A stretch of 64,000 nt of DNA from Macrophomina tecta (taxonomy: Eukaryota; Ascomycota; Dothideomycetes; Botryosphaeriales; Botryosphaeriaceae), in the NCBI GenBank assembly GCA_024180945.1, contig JAKSGN010000005.1, positions 3,844,001 to 3,908,000 on the forward strand, read 5' to 3'. Below, one piece after another: positions 1 through 11,193 of this stretch (position 1 is its first letter; each line of letters begins with the position of its first letter). The position numbers were made by a program, and so were the translations under genes. The notes under the pieces are model-generated. The model was not told the origin of the DNA, searched no databases, and saw only the letters and a list, made by a program, of their open reading frames with translations.

Positions 1-632
1 GATTCTGTCAGTTACGAGCCTTTATTTATTTATTTTTTTTTTCTTTTTTGATTTGGGGTGTGGGTTTGGGGGCGGGCGGGCGGGCGGCTGATTTTAGTGG
101 TAGAGTGTATTGGCTACATAGCATGCGAGTGCAGGGTCTATGTTAAAGTGTATGCATGCCGTGTAGGATTAAGGTTTATTTATCGAAAGCTTCACACTTC
201 ATCGACTAGAGCGAATGCTTCGTATGGATAATGGAATAACAGCACTCTATATTCCATCTAAGGTGACGATACTACTAAATCGAAATACCAATCCTAAGCG
301 AATTCCGGTCTGAAAGAACGATATGCACTCTTATTCCTGTCCTCTGCACAACGTGCCAATCTAGTAGGTGAGTATGAATGGGAACTCTTAAGTCAATGGA
401 TACCAGCAGTCACTGTCCGAAACTGACGAGAAAGCCACGAACACCACACAAAATGTTGGCGAAGCCATCGTAGGTCATGTAGACGGAGCTGCGTCCGCTC
501 CTCATGCATGAGACGAGATCATCCTTATTCTTTCATTTTGCAGGGGGTAGGGCGAATCTGAGGGACTTCCGCGAGGCTTCTGAATGAACCAACTTGAATC
601 AGCCTCATACACTTCAGGTATACGCAGGCAAA
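1..632. other. Gene-free left edge
   Basis: No convincing coding region is visible. There is a T-rich run near 25-50 and a short GGGC tandem run at about 70-87. The rest is mixed-composition sequence, probably downstream of the decayed gene that follows on the minus strand. Confidence 0.5.
70..87. repeat. GGGC tetranucleotide run
   Basis: About four tandem copies of a GGGC unit follow a T-rich stretch. It is a simple low-complexity tract in gene-free DNA. Confidence 0.7.
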
Positions 633-2033
633 CTAAACGAGGGCGCGATCCTCCTCTTCCGTTTCACCATCGTCCTCTTCAGGCTCACTCTCTTCTCCCA
701 CCTCCGTGGACCACACCAGCCTGACGTCAGCCTTCGCAAAGACCGAGCACAGATGCTCCAAGTCCTCCTCCGCCTGCGTGACCCTTCTTTCCAAGAACAC
801 CTCCACGCACCGCATTCTCTGTCGCTCCCCTCTAAGACACTGTTCACCCAGCTCGCTCAAGAAAGCCCCACAAAACCTCGGCGCGCCGTCCACCTTCAGC
901 ATCTCCACGCTTCCCGGCACGTCGCCCAAAAACTCGCGGCCCCGGTCATACTGCTCGGGCGCCGCATCCACGGACATCCTATGGCCGACGCACAGAATCC
1001 CCGAGACCTCGAACTTGCGCAGCCGCGAGAACTCGCCGGCCAGCGCGAAGCGAATCTGGCCGAGCTCGTTGCTGCCGTCATTATCGAAGCCAATCTCGTG
1101 GTTCCAGTGCCACCACTCGCGCACATCGAGCACCAGGTGCTCGAAGGTGGCGGCGTGTGGGCCCAGCGCGGCGTAGAGTCCGTCCAGCGGGAAAGCGGCG
1201 CTGCTCTGGCCCATGCGGACGGCAAGGGACCTGAACGCGGCGGAGCGGCGGCAGAGCTGCAGCACGTCGTCGCGACAGTAATCGGTGTCGGCGAGCTCGA
1301 GGTGCTCGACGCTGGAGGGGACGGCGGGCGGAGCGGGCCACGGGCTCGGGTAGGGGGTCGCGGCCAAGGCCGAGGATGCGGAGGCGGCGGAGTGCGGGAA
1401 ATGCGAGGGCTTTGCTGATGAAGAAGCGCGGGAGGGTCAGGGCGGTGTTGTTGAGCGTGAGGCAGGTGAGGGTTGCCAAGGGGGCCACGGGTGCTCCGTC
1501 GAATTGTGTTTTGGACACGGCGGACGCACGGCGTCCACGAGCCTGAACTCTAGATCCATTTCCAGGGCCTCCAGGTTGCGGCATAGCAGAAGAAGTAGCG
1601 CGGCCTCAGCGTCCTTCAGGCCGTCCACAAAGTGTCCTTCTTCGATGGGGTGCAATTGCTGGGCCGCAACGAGTACGTCCGCCCACCCAGCGGGTAGATG
1701 AGTCTGGTCATTAGAGTAGAAGATACCGCTGATGTCGATATGCTTCACAATGGCTGCAAGACCCGAGCGACGAACGAGCGTGCAGAGAAGCTTCCGGAAG
1801 GTCGTCCAGTCGCCTTGGATGCTGGTCCATTACTGGCACAGGATATTCTCCTCCGGAGCCAAAGTAGCGTGTTTTGGCTTGACGACTCGGCAGTTTGGAC
1901 ATCCGACGGCAAATCCTTTCTCATATATCGGCACGCCGGGAAATCTGTCGCCAATCACTGGCACAACATCTGTGACACCAAGCACTGATGTGTTGGTTGG
2001 TAAGCGAGCTGCTAGGCCTAACCACACACGCAC
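633..2033 (-). pseudogene. Broken F-box/LRR-like gene
   Basis: Three adjacent minus-strand reading frames join into one leucine-rich protein of the type seen in fungal F-box families. The upstream part (about 1437-2033) has a stretch reading LLCTLVRRSGLAAIVKHIDI, typical of the region after an F-box. The middle (about 1350-1520) reads LATLTCLTLNN and FPALRRLRILGLG. The C-terminal part (633-1367) reads SSVEHLELADTDYC and ends in an acidic tail. They are separated by an in-frame TAA at 1830-1832, a frame change near 1520 and a second frame change at a run of five C near 1345. Neither frame change can be an intron because the coding match is continuous over a few bases. No intact F-box motif is visible upstream. 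The function would be substrate recognition in an SCF ubiquitin ligase, by family analogy only. Sequencing error is possible, but long genes elsewhere in the window are intact. Confidence 0.5.
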
Positions 2034-3474
2034 CTACAAGGTGAATGCACGAACATAGGGGTCGCCCGAAGGCGATGAAGGGCGCTTGAACACCCGTCTC
2101 CATCAAGCCTAAGTCCCTCATCATGGAAGCTGTTCATCATATTCAACAGTCTTATCGCTCCTGAACATTAGGGAAGTGCAAGCCCGATCATCCAATTCAA
2201 TTTCTTGGGACACTCTTCCATTGAAACAATTTTGAACTTTAGTGAACGCCTTTTTGTTTAGCGTTCGGCCTCTAAAGGAGAGAACTATAGGTTTTAGCTA
2301 CATTCGGCTTCCGCGGGGCCTACCGAAGGGAGCGGAGCGAAGTAGCACGCTATTTCTGAATGAGCCGTCGACAGTTAATTGCCGGAAACACAAAGGGCTT
2401 TCCTCCACGCTCTTAAATCCACAACGTGCTTTCACGATCGCAAAAGCCTCTGGCGTGGGAAGGCCGAGCGGGCGGTCGATCTCCGGGGGTTGGCCCTCGG
2501 ACACCGAAGCTTAGCTGCGGACACCAAAGCGGGACACGCAAGCGCCACACCTTCGTCGCACTTGTACAGCAGCTTCATCTCTGCTCACTGCGTATTTCAC
2601 GAGGTCTCTTGATAGGATCTATAGATCCTGGCGAGCTTGCTGTGTGGATCCTGTGCAGAGCTTCCGTCGTATGCACCTCACACCCCAGATCCCTTGACCA
2701 AAAGGCACGGCACTTGGTAAGGTGACTCGGTCCATAGCAAAGGCTCGTCCCAGGCCTCGGACCGGGCCCGAATACGCAACGGGGTAGATCGACAACACGA
2801 GAATGCCTGACAAACAGATAAAGAGACGTGTCAAGCCAGTAAGCATCCTTCATTACTTTTCCGGGACAGGTTCAGCGACGATTCCAAAGAATACTACGTT
2901 CACTAGAGGTAATATGAATCCAAGTCTCCAAGGCATACTAATAGAGAATACCTGTTTGATGTATGGGTGCGCAATATTCAACTGCTCGCTTCTCTTGACC
3001 GTTCAGGGGAATTGCAAGTATACGCACCGCGGCCCGCTATGCGTGCATCTTTCACCCAATACGGATGGTCTGTCCGCCTGATCGCTCATTTAGTCCATTT
3101 TATTAAAGGGCTGCTACACGCAGCTGCTTCTTGGAGTCAAGACATCCGCGTAAGCAGAAACGCGCACGCGCAAGAATCGTCGCCCGGCAATTGACCTGCA
3201 AAGGTTTCGCCAATCAGCAAACACACGAAACGGTAAGGGGAAACAATTGTTTCCCCGCGCGCGTAGATTCGCCGGTATCTCTTTGAATGCACAGGGCGAA
3301 CGCTGAAGCTTCGATTACTATAAAACTGGGGTCTGACTGTGTCGTCTCGTTCATCCTTAGCATCTCTCCTCGTTTGCCTTCGGCGGCCCATTCGTTTTGC
3401 AGTACACTCCTACTTCTTCGCCTCAATCTGCTTGCTAATCCGAACACCTGCCATGTCTGGTCGAACGTGATACA
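2034..3474. other. Intergenic, LysM gene promoter side
   Basis: No supported gene. Short open frames here lack family signatures. The last 150 bases carry a TATA-like element and pyrimidine-rich sequence before the LysM gene start. Confidence 0.5.
3319..3324 (+). promoter_or_regulatory. TATA-like element upstream of LysM gene
   Basis: TATAAA lies about 150 bases before the ATG of the LysM gene. Position and sequence fit a core promoter element, but this is inference from sequence alone. Confidence 0.35.
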
Positions 3475-4239
3475 ATGAGTTCCAAGTCCTTCCAAGTCTT
3501 CGCAAGTCTTGCGGCACTCCTGGTACCAGCAGCCTCCACGTCCTGCAACACCACCGCACTCAACACCACGACCGGTCTCTACTATATCTCCGAATACGGC
3601 ACGACCATCTCCGACGTTGCCAAGGCCACCAACCGCGGCATCTGCGACATCGGGCGGCACAACATGATGGCGGACGTCGAGATCCTGCCCAACGTCGGCC
3701 AGAGCATCTACATCCCACCGCAAGTGTGCGAGCCGGACAACGAGACGTGCTTGCTCCCACGTCTCACAAATGCCACGCGCACCTGCATCTACGGCGGACC
3801 GCGCCTGTACTACACCGTCAACGGCGATACGTACGACATCATCGCGCGCCGCCTCAACATCACGGCCGAGGCGCTCGTCGGGACGGGTCCGCAGGGCAAC
3901 GCCACGACCACCACTGTCTTGGAGCCGGGCCAGTTCGTCAAGGTCCCCCAGTGCGATCCGAGCCAGTGCGTTGTCCAGCCGTATTCGTTCACGTACGGCG
4001 TGTACAAGGATCTCGCGGAGAAGTATGGCACTACTGTAGGCCAGATCATGATGCTTAGCCCGACGTACAACTACAGCAACAGCGAGGTGGATGGGAGGTC
4101 GCCGCCTTCCATTGTTTTGCCGATCAATTGTACGGCGCTCTCAAGCAACCTCACGGTGTTGGACTGGTTGGGTTTTTGCGGGTCGGTGGCGGAATCGTGC
4201 AGTATCAGGGGAAACTTGACGCTTCAGCAAGGGAGGTAA
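3475..4239 (+). CDS. Secreted protein with three LysM domains
   Basis: A 254-residue protein with a hydrophobic N-terminal signal peptide (about residues 1-22) followed by three LysM-like modules. These lie at about 35-83 (starts YYISEYGTTISDVAKA), 111-160 (starts YYTVNGDTYDIIARRLNIT) and 168-218 (starts YSFTYGVYKDLAEKYGTT). Each is closed by a hydrophobic-Pro-x-C stretch. Many Asn-x-Ser/Thr sites and paired cysteines suggest a glycosylated, disulfide-bonded extracellular protein. No catalytic domain is present. LysM modules bind chitin or related N-acetylglucosamine polymers. Small secreted proteins made only of LysM modules are known in fungi as effectors that shield hyphae or sequester chitin fragments, so such a role is inferred here. 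It is a single exon. The stop overlaps a possible splice donor (GTAAGAGG), so a longer 3' end is conceivable. It converges on the MFS gene with an 85-base gap. Confidence 0.82.
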   Translation: MSSKSFQVFASLAALLVPAASTSCNTTALNTTTGLYYISEYGTTISDVAKATNRGICDIGRHNMMADVEILPNVGQSIYIPPQVCEPDNETCLLPRLTNATRTCIYGGPRLYYTVNGDTYDIIARRLNITAEALVGTGPQGNATTTTVLEPGQFVKVPQCDPSQCVVQPYSFTYGVYKDLAEKYGTTVGQIMMLSPTYNYSNSEVDGRSPPSIVLPINCTALSSNLTVLDWLGFCGSVAESCSIRGNLTLQQGR

Positions 4240-4324
4240 GAGGACACGGGGCGGGCAAGAAGTTGGAGACAGACAGAATCTACAGCTACGTGCCTATTTA
4301 TAATTCAGCGGCTGAGCCAGTGAT

Positions 4325-6169
4325 TTATTCTAAAACGGACGCCGTAGCAATTCTCATCCGCTTTCCGAACAACCAGAGAGGCACCGTGAGGAGCGAAAAG
4401 ATCCCCATCAGCATTCCAAAGATTCCAAATGGTTCCGCAAGCCCCCTGTCCGCATACCAGTCGCCGACAACCAAGGTCCAAGTAAATGCGAGAATGGCGC
4501 GCAGAGAGGTGACCATCACAAAGCAGTCACCCGCGGCATATGAGTACGCGTCGATGAGCTGCAAGACAAAACCGGGATGGTCAGCTCGATTCCGTAGAAT
4601 TTATCCTGTCTTCCACTTACGTAGTTGAACCCAATCGACGGCACCTGCATGAGGCCAAACGACACCATGCCAAAGCCAACCTGCAGGCCAACCCACCCCT
4701 TCGCGCCCGCATTCGGCCCCGTGAACCCGAACACAAAGAAGCCGCACGTCGCGATGCACAGCGCTGGGAACATCAGGGGCAGCCTGTCCTCCGCCTCAGC
4801 GAAGCCCTGCCTCCGATGCTTGGCCTGGCGCTTGAACCACGCGTCGGAGACGGCGTAGGTGTAGGCGGCACCGAGCACGGTGCCCACGAGCGCGCCGACG
4901 TTGATGAGGCCGACGTTGGAACCCCACAGGTATGGCGGCATGGCGAGGATCTGCGGCGATATGGTCGAGATGGTCACGACGCCGCCAACCAGGCCGCCGT
5001 AGTGCGACATGACCACCCACGTTCCGGGCAGCCGCAGCGTGCGCCAAGGCTGCAGGAAGCTGCGCACCACGCCGCCGGGCGGCTGGATGAAGCCGAGGGA
5101 GCGGATGAAGGTGTAGGGGCGGTGGTTGTGTTCAGGGGCCGCTGCCTGCACGTGCTCTTGGTGTGCGACGGAGTTCTTGGTCGCATCTTCCAGCAGCACC
5201 TCGTCCGCCGAAGGGCTCTCTCTGTCGTACAGCGTCTCGGGAACAAGGAACAGGTGGCCGAGAAAGGTGGCGCCGGTTAGGGCCAGGCTGACCCAGAAGG
5301 GGTATGCCCAGCCATGCTCGTAGGCAAGGTATCCGCCAGATACACCACCCACGAGCGAGCCGGCGCAGAGGAATATGGTGTAGACAGCCTACAAGAATCA
5401 TAGCGGTCAGAATAGCCCCCAGGGCGACCTAAGGGGTGCTCTCTATTCTGGAGAATTTACCATGGCTCTGCCGCGCTCGTCCACGAAGAAGATCTCACCG
5501 ATTAGTGCTGGAGACACCGTCTCTGCCGCACCGCCACCCATACCTTGGAACATGCGTGCAGCAAGTAGGGAGTCGAATGATGTGGCAAGGCCACACCACA
5601 TGGTGCAAAGTGTACAGAGGAGCGTGGCTGCCAGTAGCACGGGTCGACGGCCTAGTGCGTTGGACAGAGGCACCCACAAAATGTTGGATAAACCGAGGAA
5701 AAGGACGTTGGTCTGGCCACCAGGTTCGTATATTAGCTCTCCAGGACTTGGACTTGCGATCAGTGGAGCACATACTCCGACCAAGTATGGCAATTGTGAA
5801 AACGACCTGGGATCATGCGGAAATGCCTTTGGCCATAGCTGGAGCGCGGGAGCCATGACGGAGCTGTTGAAGTTCGAAACGAAGGCATACAGCGCGGAAA
5901 CCAACAATAGGGCGACCTTGCGCCATAGCGCCCAGTTGAGTGGATCAGCCGGATCACTTGACGGCTTAGGAAAGCGGACGGTCTCTTCGGATTGTAGTTC
6001 TTCGACATCGGGGTTGATTTTCTCGTGGTTCTCTGGACGACATTAAGTATTCTTCTGCACCAAGGGCGTGCGGAATGTAGTGGTTACCAATTAATGCAAC
6101 CGTTCCTAGAGGCGCCGCCTGTTTGACTTCCTCTTTGGAGAGAGCGAATGCATACCTCCAGCCGGCCAT
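4325..6169 (-). CDS. MFS transporter, 12 membrane segments
   Basis: A four-exon gene: 6169-6088, 6032-5461, 5388-4621 and 4558-4325, giving 551 residues. Introns start GTAACC, GTAAAT and GTAAGT and end CAG, TAG and CAG, and frames join exactly. The N-terminal cytosolic part has the DPADPLNW motif that precedes the first membrane helix in many fungal drug:H+ antiporter-1 type carriers. Exon 2 ends with GEIFFVDERGRAM, the conserved loop between helices 4 and 5 in this group. Exon 3 carries GGVSGGYLAYEHGW (helix 6 region), a long central cytosolic loop (about residues 265-330) and helices 7-10. Exon 4 supplies helices 11-12 (LAFTWTLVVGDWYADRG). The likely role is proton-coupled efflux or uptake of a small organic molecule across the plasma membrane. 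The substrate cannot be read from the sequence. Confidence 0.88.
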
Positions 6170-7159
6170 CTCGATGTATTGGACAATGGCAGCGGATCCG
6201 TTGAATGAAGGGCGAGGGAAACGAGAGACTCATTGGAGGAAAGGGCTCCACAAATAAACAGGCAGTAGTCGAGAAGAAAGATGCCGTGTTCTTGCCAGCA
6301 CACCAATTATGTGCCTTCTCCTCCACGTGCCGGTGTTCTTGTCCGGGCGGTGCAAAATCTCGGGAGGTGGAGACTGCCGGGAGTCGGCTTGGGCGCTAAG
6401 CCGGTTACTTAATCTGCGGGGGTGATCTTGACCCCAGATCTTGGAAATCCCGAGCCTCCTGCCCAGGTGCCTAGGCGGACCGCAGCATGGAGTTTCGTTG
6501 TATGGGAGCCGCTTATTGGACGTGTGACCAAGATATACGAGATGCCCGAGCCGGGGCTCGGCTTGAGTTCTACTTAACCTACCCCACACGAACGGAAGCC
6601 AAGGCTACCTACTATCCCGCATGTTGTCCACTTGCCGTTCAGTCGCACTATCCCGAGAGACGCAACACGGAAGGAGCCTCAAATGACAGATTTTGTTGGC
6701 TCGTATCTGCCATCTGCGTTCAGCCTTATCATTATGCAATCGCAACACGTTCTGCAATTGAATCCTTCTCGCATATCTTAATTTTGACCATTGCGACGTA
6801 AATGATGTCAAGAGGTCGCTTTGCCCTCATTATAAAGGGGCAATCGTGACGGCAGTCTTCAAGCTTCCCTTGTTCCATTGCAAAATGGGCCAAAGCAGCA
6901 TTTCCATGCACATGGCTGAGCGACACATGTGGCGAAGAACGTTGATAGGAAAACAGCCCCCCACCCTACCCCAACCCCCCCTGCTCTGTCCACGGAAGAT
7001 CCGAGCTTATAAGGTAATAGAACATCATGCCAAAGGCATGGTCATATCGAGCGGCTTCTTAGATGACTGGGCAGTGAAGATTAATTCCTCTAAACCCGAA
7101 GTATTTTTAATCCTTAACACATAAACGGTTCGGCACCTCAAGAAACTCCTCCCCCTTCT
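6170..7159. other. Intergenic between MFS and membrane-protein genes
   Basis: No gene supported. It contains the MFS promoter side and the 3' side of the next minus-strand gene. Short open frames lack any recognisable motif. Confidence 0.5.
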
Positions 7160-8047
7160 TTACAGCATAGGCATGTTCCGCGCCTCCGCCCATGAAGCGT
7201 ACTCTAACTGAATAAAGTTACGAACCCATCGGATCGTGAGCAGTGTCCAAATCAGCCCCCAGATATAGGGCGCTACCCAGCCCACTGCGTACGCATAATT
7301 AACATCCAACGTCCACACCAACGAGGACGTCCCTAGTGCTGCGACAGTCCCTCCAAGGCTCCAGAACAGCGACAGCGTGCGCAGCATGTGACGAAACCTG
7401 TAGCTGCTGCGATACCGCGCGCCAAGCCTTTCCCTGTATGCCGCCATGCCACCTCCATCCGTCGCAACGATATCTTCCAGGATGGAGTAGATTCCGGGTC
7501 GGAACTGGGCGCCCTTGGGGCAGCTCGAGATCCGCACGGGCGATTTTCGCTGGGAAAGATGCAGGAGGTCGCGCATCAAGGCCTCGGCGGCGAAGACGAG
7601 CAGGACACTTGGGACCGGCATGGCGAGCAGGCGGATGATTGGCCTGGGATACGCATTGCCGACGACCAGCTCGACCACGGCGACAAGGATCGCGACGAGA
7701 AAGATCCAGTGCGTCCAGTCGAAATAGGCTCGCGGCGCGCCTTTGACCCTGCAGGCCGAATCCGCCTTCCAGAGTTGGTATCCGCGAATAAAGAATTCGA
7801 GGATTAGCGTGCCACCGGTCAAGGCGGTGGTGATGGCGAAGATGTTTGCGTTGGACAAGCGCGTCGAGAAGCGTAAAGAGTAGTACAGAGCCACTGGTAT
7901 GAGGCAGCAGTCGATAAGGAGGGGCACCCAGAACCTGGCGATCTGTTTCTTGCGTGTGCGAAGACTGTAATAAAGCTTCGGTGGGCCGAAGGGATCCAAG
8001 GGTGCGTCATTCAATTCTCCCCTTTCGCAGTTCGTCGTCTGGGACAT
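7160..8047 (-). CDS. Fungal integral membrane protein, function unknown
   Basis: A single-exon, 295-residue protein. After a short polar N-terminus it has a KLYYSLRTRKKQ segment and about six hydrophobic segments, near residues 38-58, 68-88, 112-133, 138-158, 232-252 and 258-278. Between them lies a hydrophilic loop (about 165-225) with a Gly-rich patch. The pattern, including DWTHWIFLVAILVAVVELV, resembles a widespread family of uncharacterised multi-spanning proteins in Pezizomycotina. No transporter or enzyme signature is visible, so no function is assigned. The start is the first ATG of the open frame. Confidence 0.72.
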   Translation of the reverse strand: MSQTTNCERGELNDAPLDPFGPPKLYYSLRTRKKQIARFWVPLLIDCCLIPVALYYSLRFSTRLSNANIFAITTALTGGTLILEFFIRGYQLWKADSACRVKGAPRAYFDWTHWIFLVAILVAVVELVVGNAYPRPIIRLLAMPVPSVLLVFAAEALMRDLLHLSQRKSPVRISSCPKGAQFRPGIYSILEDIVATDGGGMAAYRERLGARYRSSYRFRHMLRTLSLFWSLGGTVAALGTSSLVWTLDVNYAYAVGWVAPYIWGLIWTLLTIRWVRNFIQLEYASWAEARNMPML

Positions 8048-10057
8048 TTCTGATTGCAGAGCCCCGGACGGAGCAGCGGGGCCCTGCTCATCACGTCGTC
8101 AATCCTGCATGTTTTATAAGTGCTCCAGGTGGACGGGCGAATGCTCCCTGGTCAGCGTCCTCGGATCGGAGCGACATGGGTATAAGGCACAGCCCTGCCC
8201 TGACCGCGGGTGAGGCATACACTTCCCCACACTGGCTACACAAGCTACGGAAATCCTTAAGCCTGAAGCAGGCCAAACGGTAGCCATGAGGCGGAAGATC
8301 TGCATAGTATCAGCCGCGGCCCGATCGTGGCCCCTCTCTATGCCACAAAGGCTAGACCAAATAGGTTACTATAGCGCGACGCCTAGATCCGCAGTTGACT
8401 GGTAGACTGAGACACACAAACACAAACCACCATTACGCGTGCTCCCCAGACAAGCCTATTGGTTATGGACTGCTCGGATTGTCGGCAGAGGGCGGGACCA
8501 ATAAGGCCGTGTTGCTGCTCCGAAAGAGACTTCAGGAAGACTGGAGTGTCCATGGAGCGCTATGAGCTGTAAATCTTCGGATAGGGACGGCGTATACTGC
8601 TCCTATATACGATGGGCAGCCGAATGGATGTGTCCTTGTGCCAAATAGCCCGATCCAGGAGAATCCTGTTCAGGTCTGGTGACACTATCACAAGCAAGTG
8701 GACGGCACATCCACACGCAATGACTTTCAACTGTCACGGTTAGGTACACATCAACAAGTGAACTGCGTTTACCTTCGAACTCCTCCTGGCCTTGGTGCTG
8801 TCACAAGCTACCGCTGCATCATTCGTTGCAGGGATCGACCAGGGAAAACTGCCGCGGGCAGAGTTTCAAGCATTAGGTCGATGAAGACGACCGACTGCGC
8901 GAGCAATCGAGATGCTTACGGGGTCGAGTACGCCAAGCTCAGACCAGGCAGATGGGGAATAATACCGTAGGCCACTGGCAGGCCAGGCTTTCCAGATGTG
9001 CGGAATTTGGCTGCCTGTAGATCTCTCCGGTGCTGGCTGACGCGCCGTTCTATACGTGTATCTGCGGACGACGGGCGGGCCAAGGTGCACAGGCGTATTT
9101 AGAAGGCTTAGGGTTTTTTTTTTTTTTTTTTTTTTGGGTGGGGGGAAGGTGTCGAGATCCAGTGGAGCTAGCGTGGTTCGAGAAGTCGGACGCATGAACT
9201 CGGAGATGGCACTTCATACACATACGTATACGCAGTCCGCTTATCGGCGACTCGCAGATGCTATCCGAGGAAGCTGTTCAACGTCTGTGTAGGTGTGTGA
9301 ACTGCGATTACTGAGAGGGGGATAAATACTGTAGTTAAAGTTAATGTTTACTAAGAATTGCGTCCGCTGAAAGCAGAATGGACGGGAAGGACCTTTTCCA
9401 TGGATGTCGAAGGGTCCAGCGCGGTGCTCCTGTGTCGGTGACTCGCGCCTCCGAAACGGGTCTGTTGGGAGGAGGGGGCTATGATGGTTGGTGGAATCGA
9501 TACGGGACCGCGGTGATGCTTTCTCAGCGTTCGTGCGTACGAGGGGCCTTCATGAGGTTTAGCCAAGTTGAATCGCTCGTTTATTCCCTGTTTGGGCATC
9601 AGCCGCGCGAACCTGCACCCAACGACGCGCCCGGACCGATGCCAGACGACATGAAGCCGATCGCAGTAAGCTGTACTTAAACGTCATCCTCTTTCATTCT
9701 TTTGGCAGCCCTTCCATGAAAATTGTCTGCTTCATCGCTTTGGTCACGGGAAGCCTCAAGCTTCGGAACCAAGCAAATGGCGTCTACAAGCAGGGCCGGT
9801 CAATGAGATGTTTCGAACCCAATGTCTGGCTCGAGGGGCTCTGATTGGAGACTCGCGGAAGAGACCCCTTCCGACATACACGGAGCCAACCTCGAATAGG
9901 AACGGGGTGTCGATACTTCCTTCCGAAGGCGAAACAGTTCAATATATCATAAGAGTTCGTATCCCGTATTCACGCCATCTATGAAGTCTAACCAGTCCGC
10001 AGAATTTCACCCTCATCTACCATTTACGAGACGAAGCCAAACGCCACCAAATCGCAT
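8048..10057. other. 2 kb gene-free stretch
   Basis: No coding region is supported on either strand. The region has a 22-base T run at 9114-9135 and otherwise unremarkable sequence. Short frames at 8698-8970 and 9378-9680 show no domain, intron pattern or family similarity. Confidence 0.5.
9114..9135. repeat. Poly-T run (22)
   Basis: An uninterrupted run of 22 T bases followed by GGGTGGGGGG. It could be a retroelement-derived A-tail read on the other strand, but no element body or target-site duplication was recognised. Confidence 0.8.
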
Positions 10058-11193
10058 TCAACCGCGATCGCTCCCCCTCGACTCCGGCACAAGACTAGAC
10101 GTCGACTCGACCTTGGCAGACTGCCGCAACAAGCTCAGCCTGTCCTTCCTCGACAGGCCCGTCCCCATCTCAACATCTTCATGGTGATCATGATGATGAT
10201 ACGGACGATAATTCTCGCCATCGACCTCGACATCGCCCTGGCCGTGCAGATGCATAAACCACAAAAACGTCCCGCAAAACAGCGCGCCGCCAACAATGTT
10301 GCCCAACAGCGCCGGCGCAACCCCCTTCCATGCATACAGCTCAATCGTCAGCCCCGGTGTCCCCAGCCATAGTCCAAGCGGCACGAAGAACATGTTCGCA
10401 GCAACGTGATCGAAGCCGAGCGAGACGAACGCAAACACGGGCCACCAGATGCCGACGACTTTCGAGGTAAGATCGCGGCCCTGCATGCCCAGATAGCAGG
10501 CAAGGCAAACAAGCCAGTTGCAGCCGACAGCGCGCAGGAAAATCTCGTGCCAGTAGGGTTTCACCTGCTTCTTGGTGGCGAAGAGGATAGCTTCCTCGCG
10601 GAAGGGGTCGGTCGAGAAGACGCCGCCAGGCCCGAAGATGACGCAGACCATAAAGAGCGCGCCGGCGAGGTTGCCAAGGAAGGAGATTAGCCAGTGCAGG
10701 AGCATGCGGAAGGGCGAGAGGCGCCCGTGGAGCGTGGCGACGGTGGTGTACTGTGTGCCATGGTGTCAGCGTGGGGGTGACAATCACCAGGGTCGGGTCA
10801 CTACAACTTACCATGAAACTTCCGGTGCACAGGTCAGTGCCCGTCAGAACGATTAGGACGAGGCTGAGAAGCGTAAGCATGGCCTTCTCCTGTTGTTTAA
10901 CGATTGACTCACCCATAAGGGAAGACAATGGCACCCAGAAGCCGAGCAACGCCAGGCGCGTTCTCCTGAAGCTATCGGAATAATCAGCACCTCCGACAGC
11001 TTCGCAGTAGAGATTCGCTTCTCACCCAGGGGGAAGTATTCGCAACCAAGCAGGAAGCCGCAGCAAATGATAAGAAACAACCGGCGCTAAAGGCTGACAG
11101 GAATATCTTTTCCGGACGCATATTGCCCTTCTTCACGCCTGCCCTCGAGACCATCTCAATGGCCTGGGCCGGCGAGTACGAATTGAAACTCAT
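10058..11193 (-). CDS. Formate/nitrite transporter family channel
   Basis: A four-exon gene: 11193-11026, 10965-10913, 10863-10812 and 10750-10058, giving 321 residues. Joining the exons gives the FNT signature order. An N-terminal SPAQAIEMVSRAGVKKGNMR is followed by SAGCFLSFAAASCLVANTSP, then ENAPGVARLLGAIVFPYG and LIVLTGTDLCTGSFM. Next come a GNLAGALFMV helix, the CNWLVCLACYLGMQGRD motif, and a C-terminal half with GFDHVAANMFF and GNIVGGALF. FNT proteins are pentameric six-helix channels for formate, nitrite or related small anions at the plasma membrane. Which anion is used here is not readable. The cytosolic tail contains a His/Asp-rich stretch (YHHHDHHED). Exons 2 and 3 are only 53 and 52 nt. 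Confidence 0.9.

Noticed and set aside
594..1418. A 274-codon plus-strand open frame
   Set aside because: It is antisense to the F-box/LRR-like relic, has composition driven by GC-rich codons and no recognisable motif. The minus strand reads as a coherent leucine-rich protein.
8698..9680. Short plus-strand frames in the gene-free stretch
   Set aside because: No domain, splice continuity or family resemblance.
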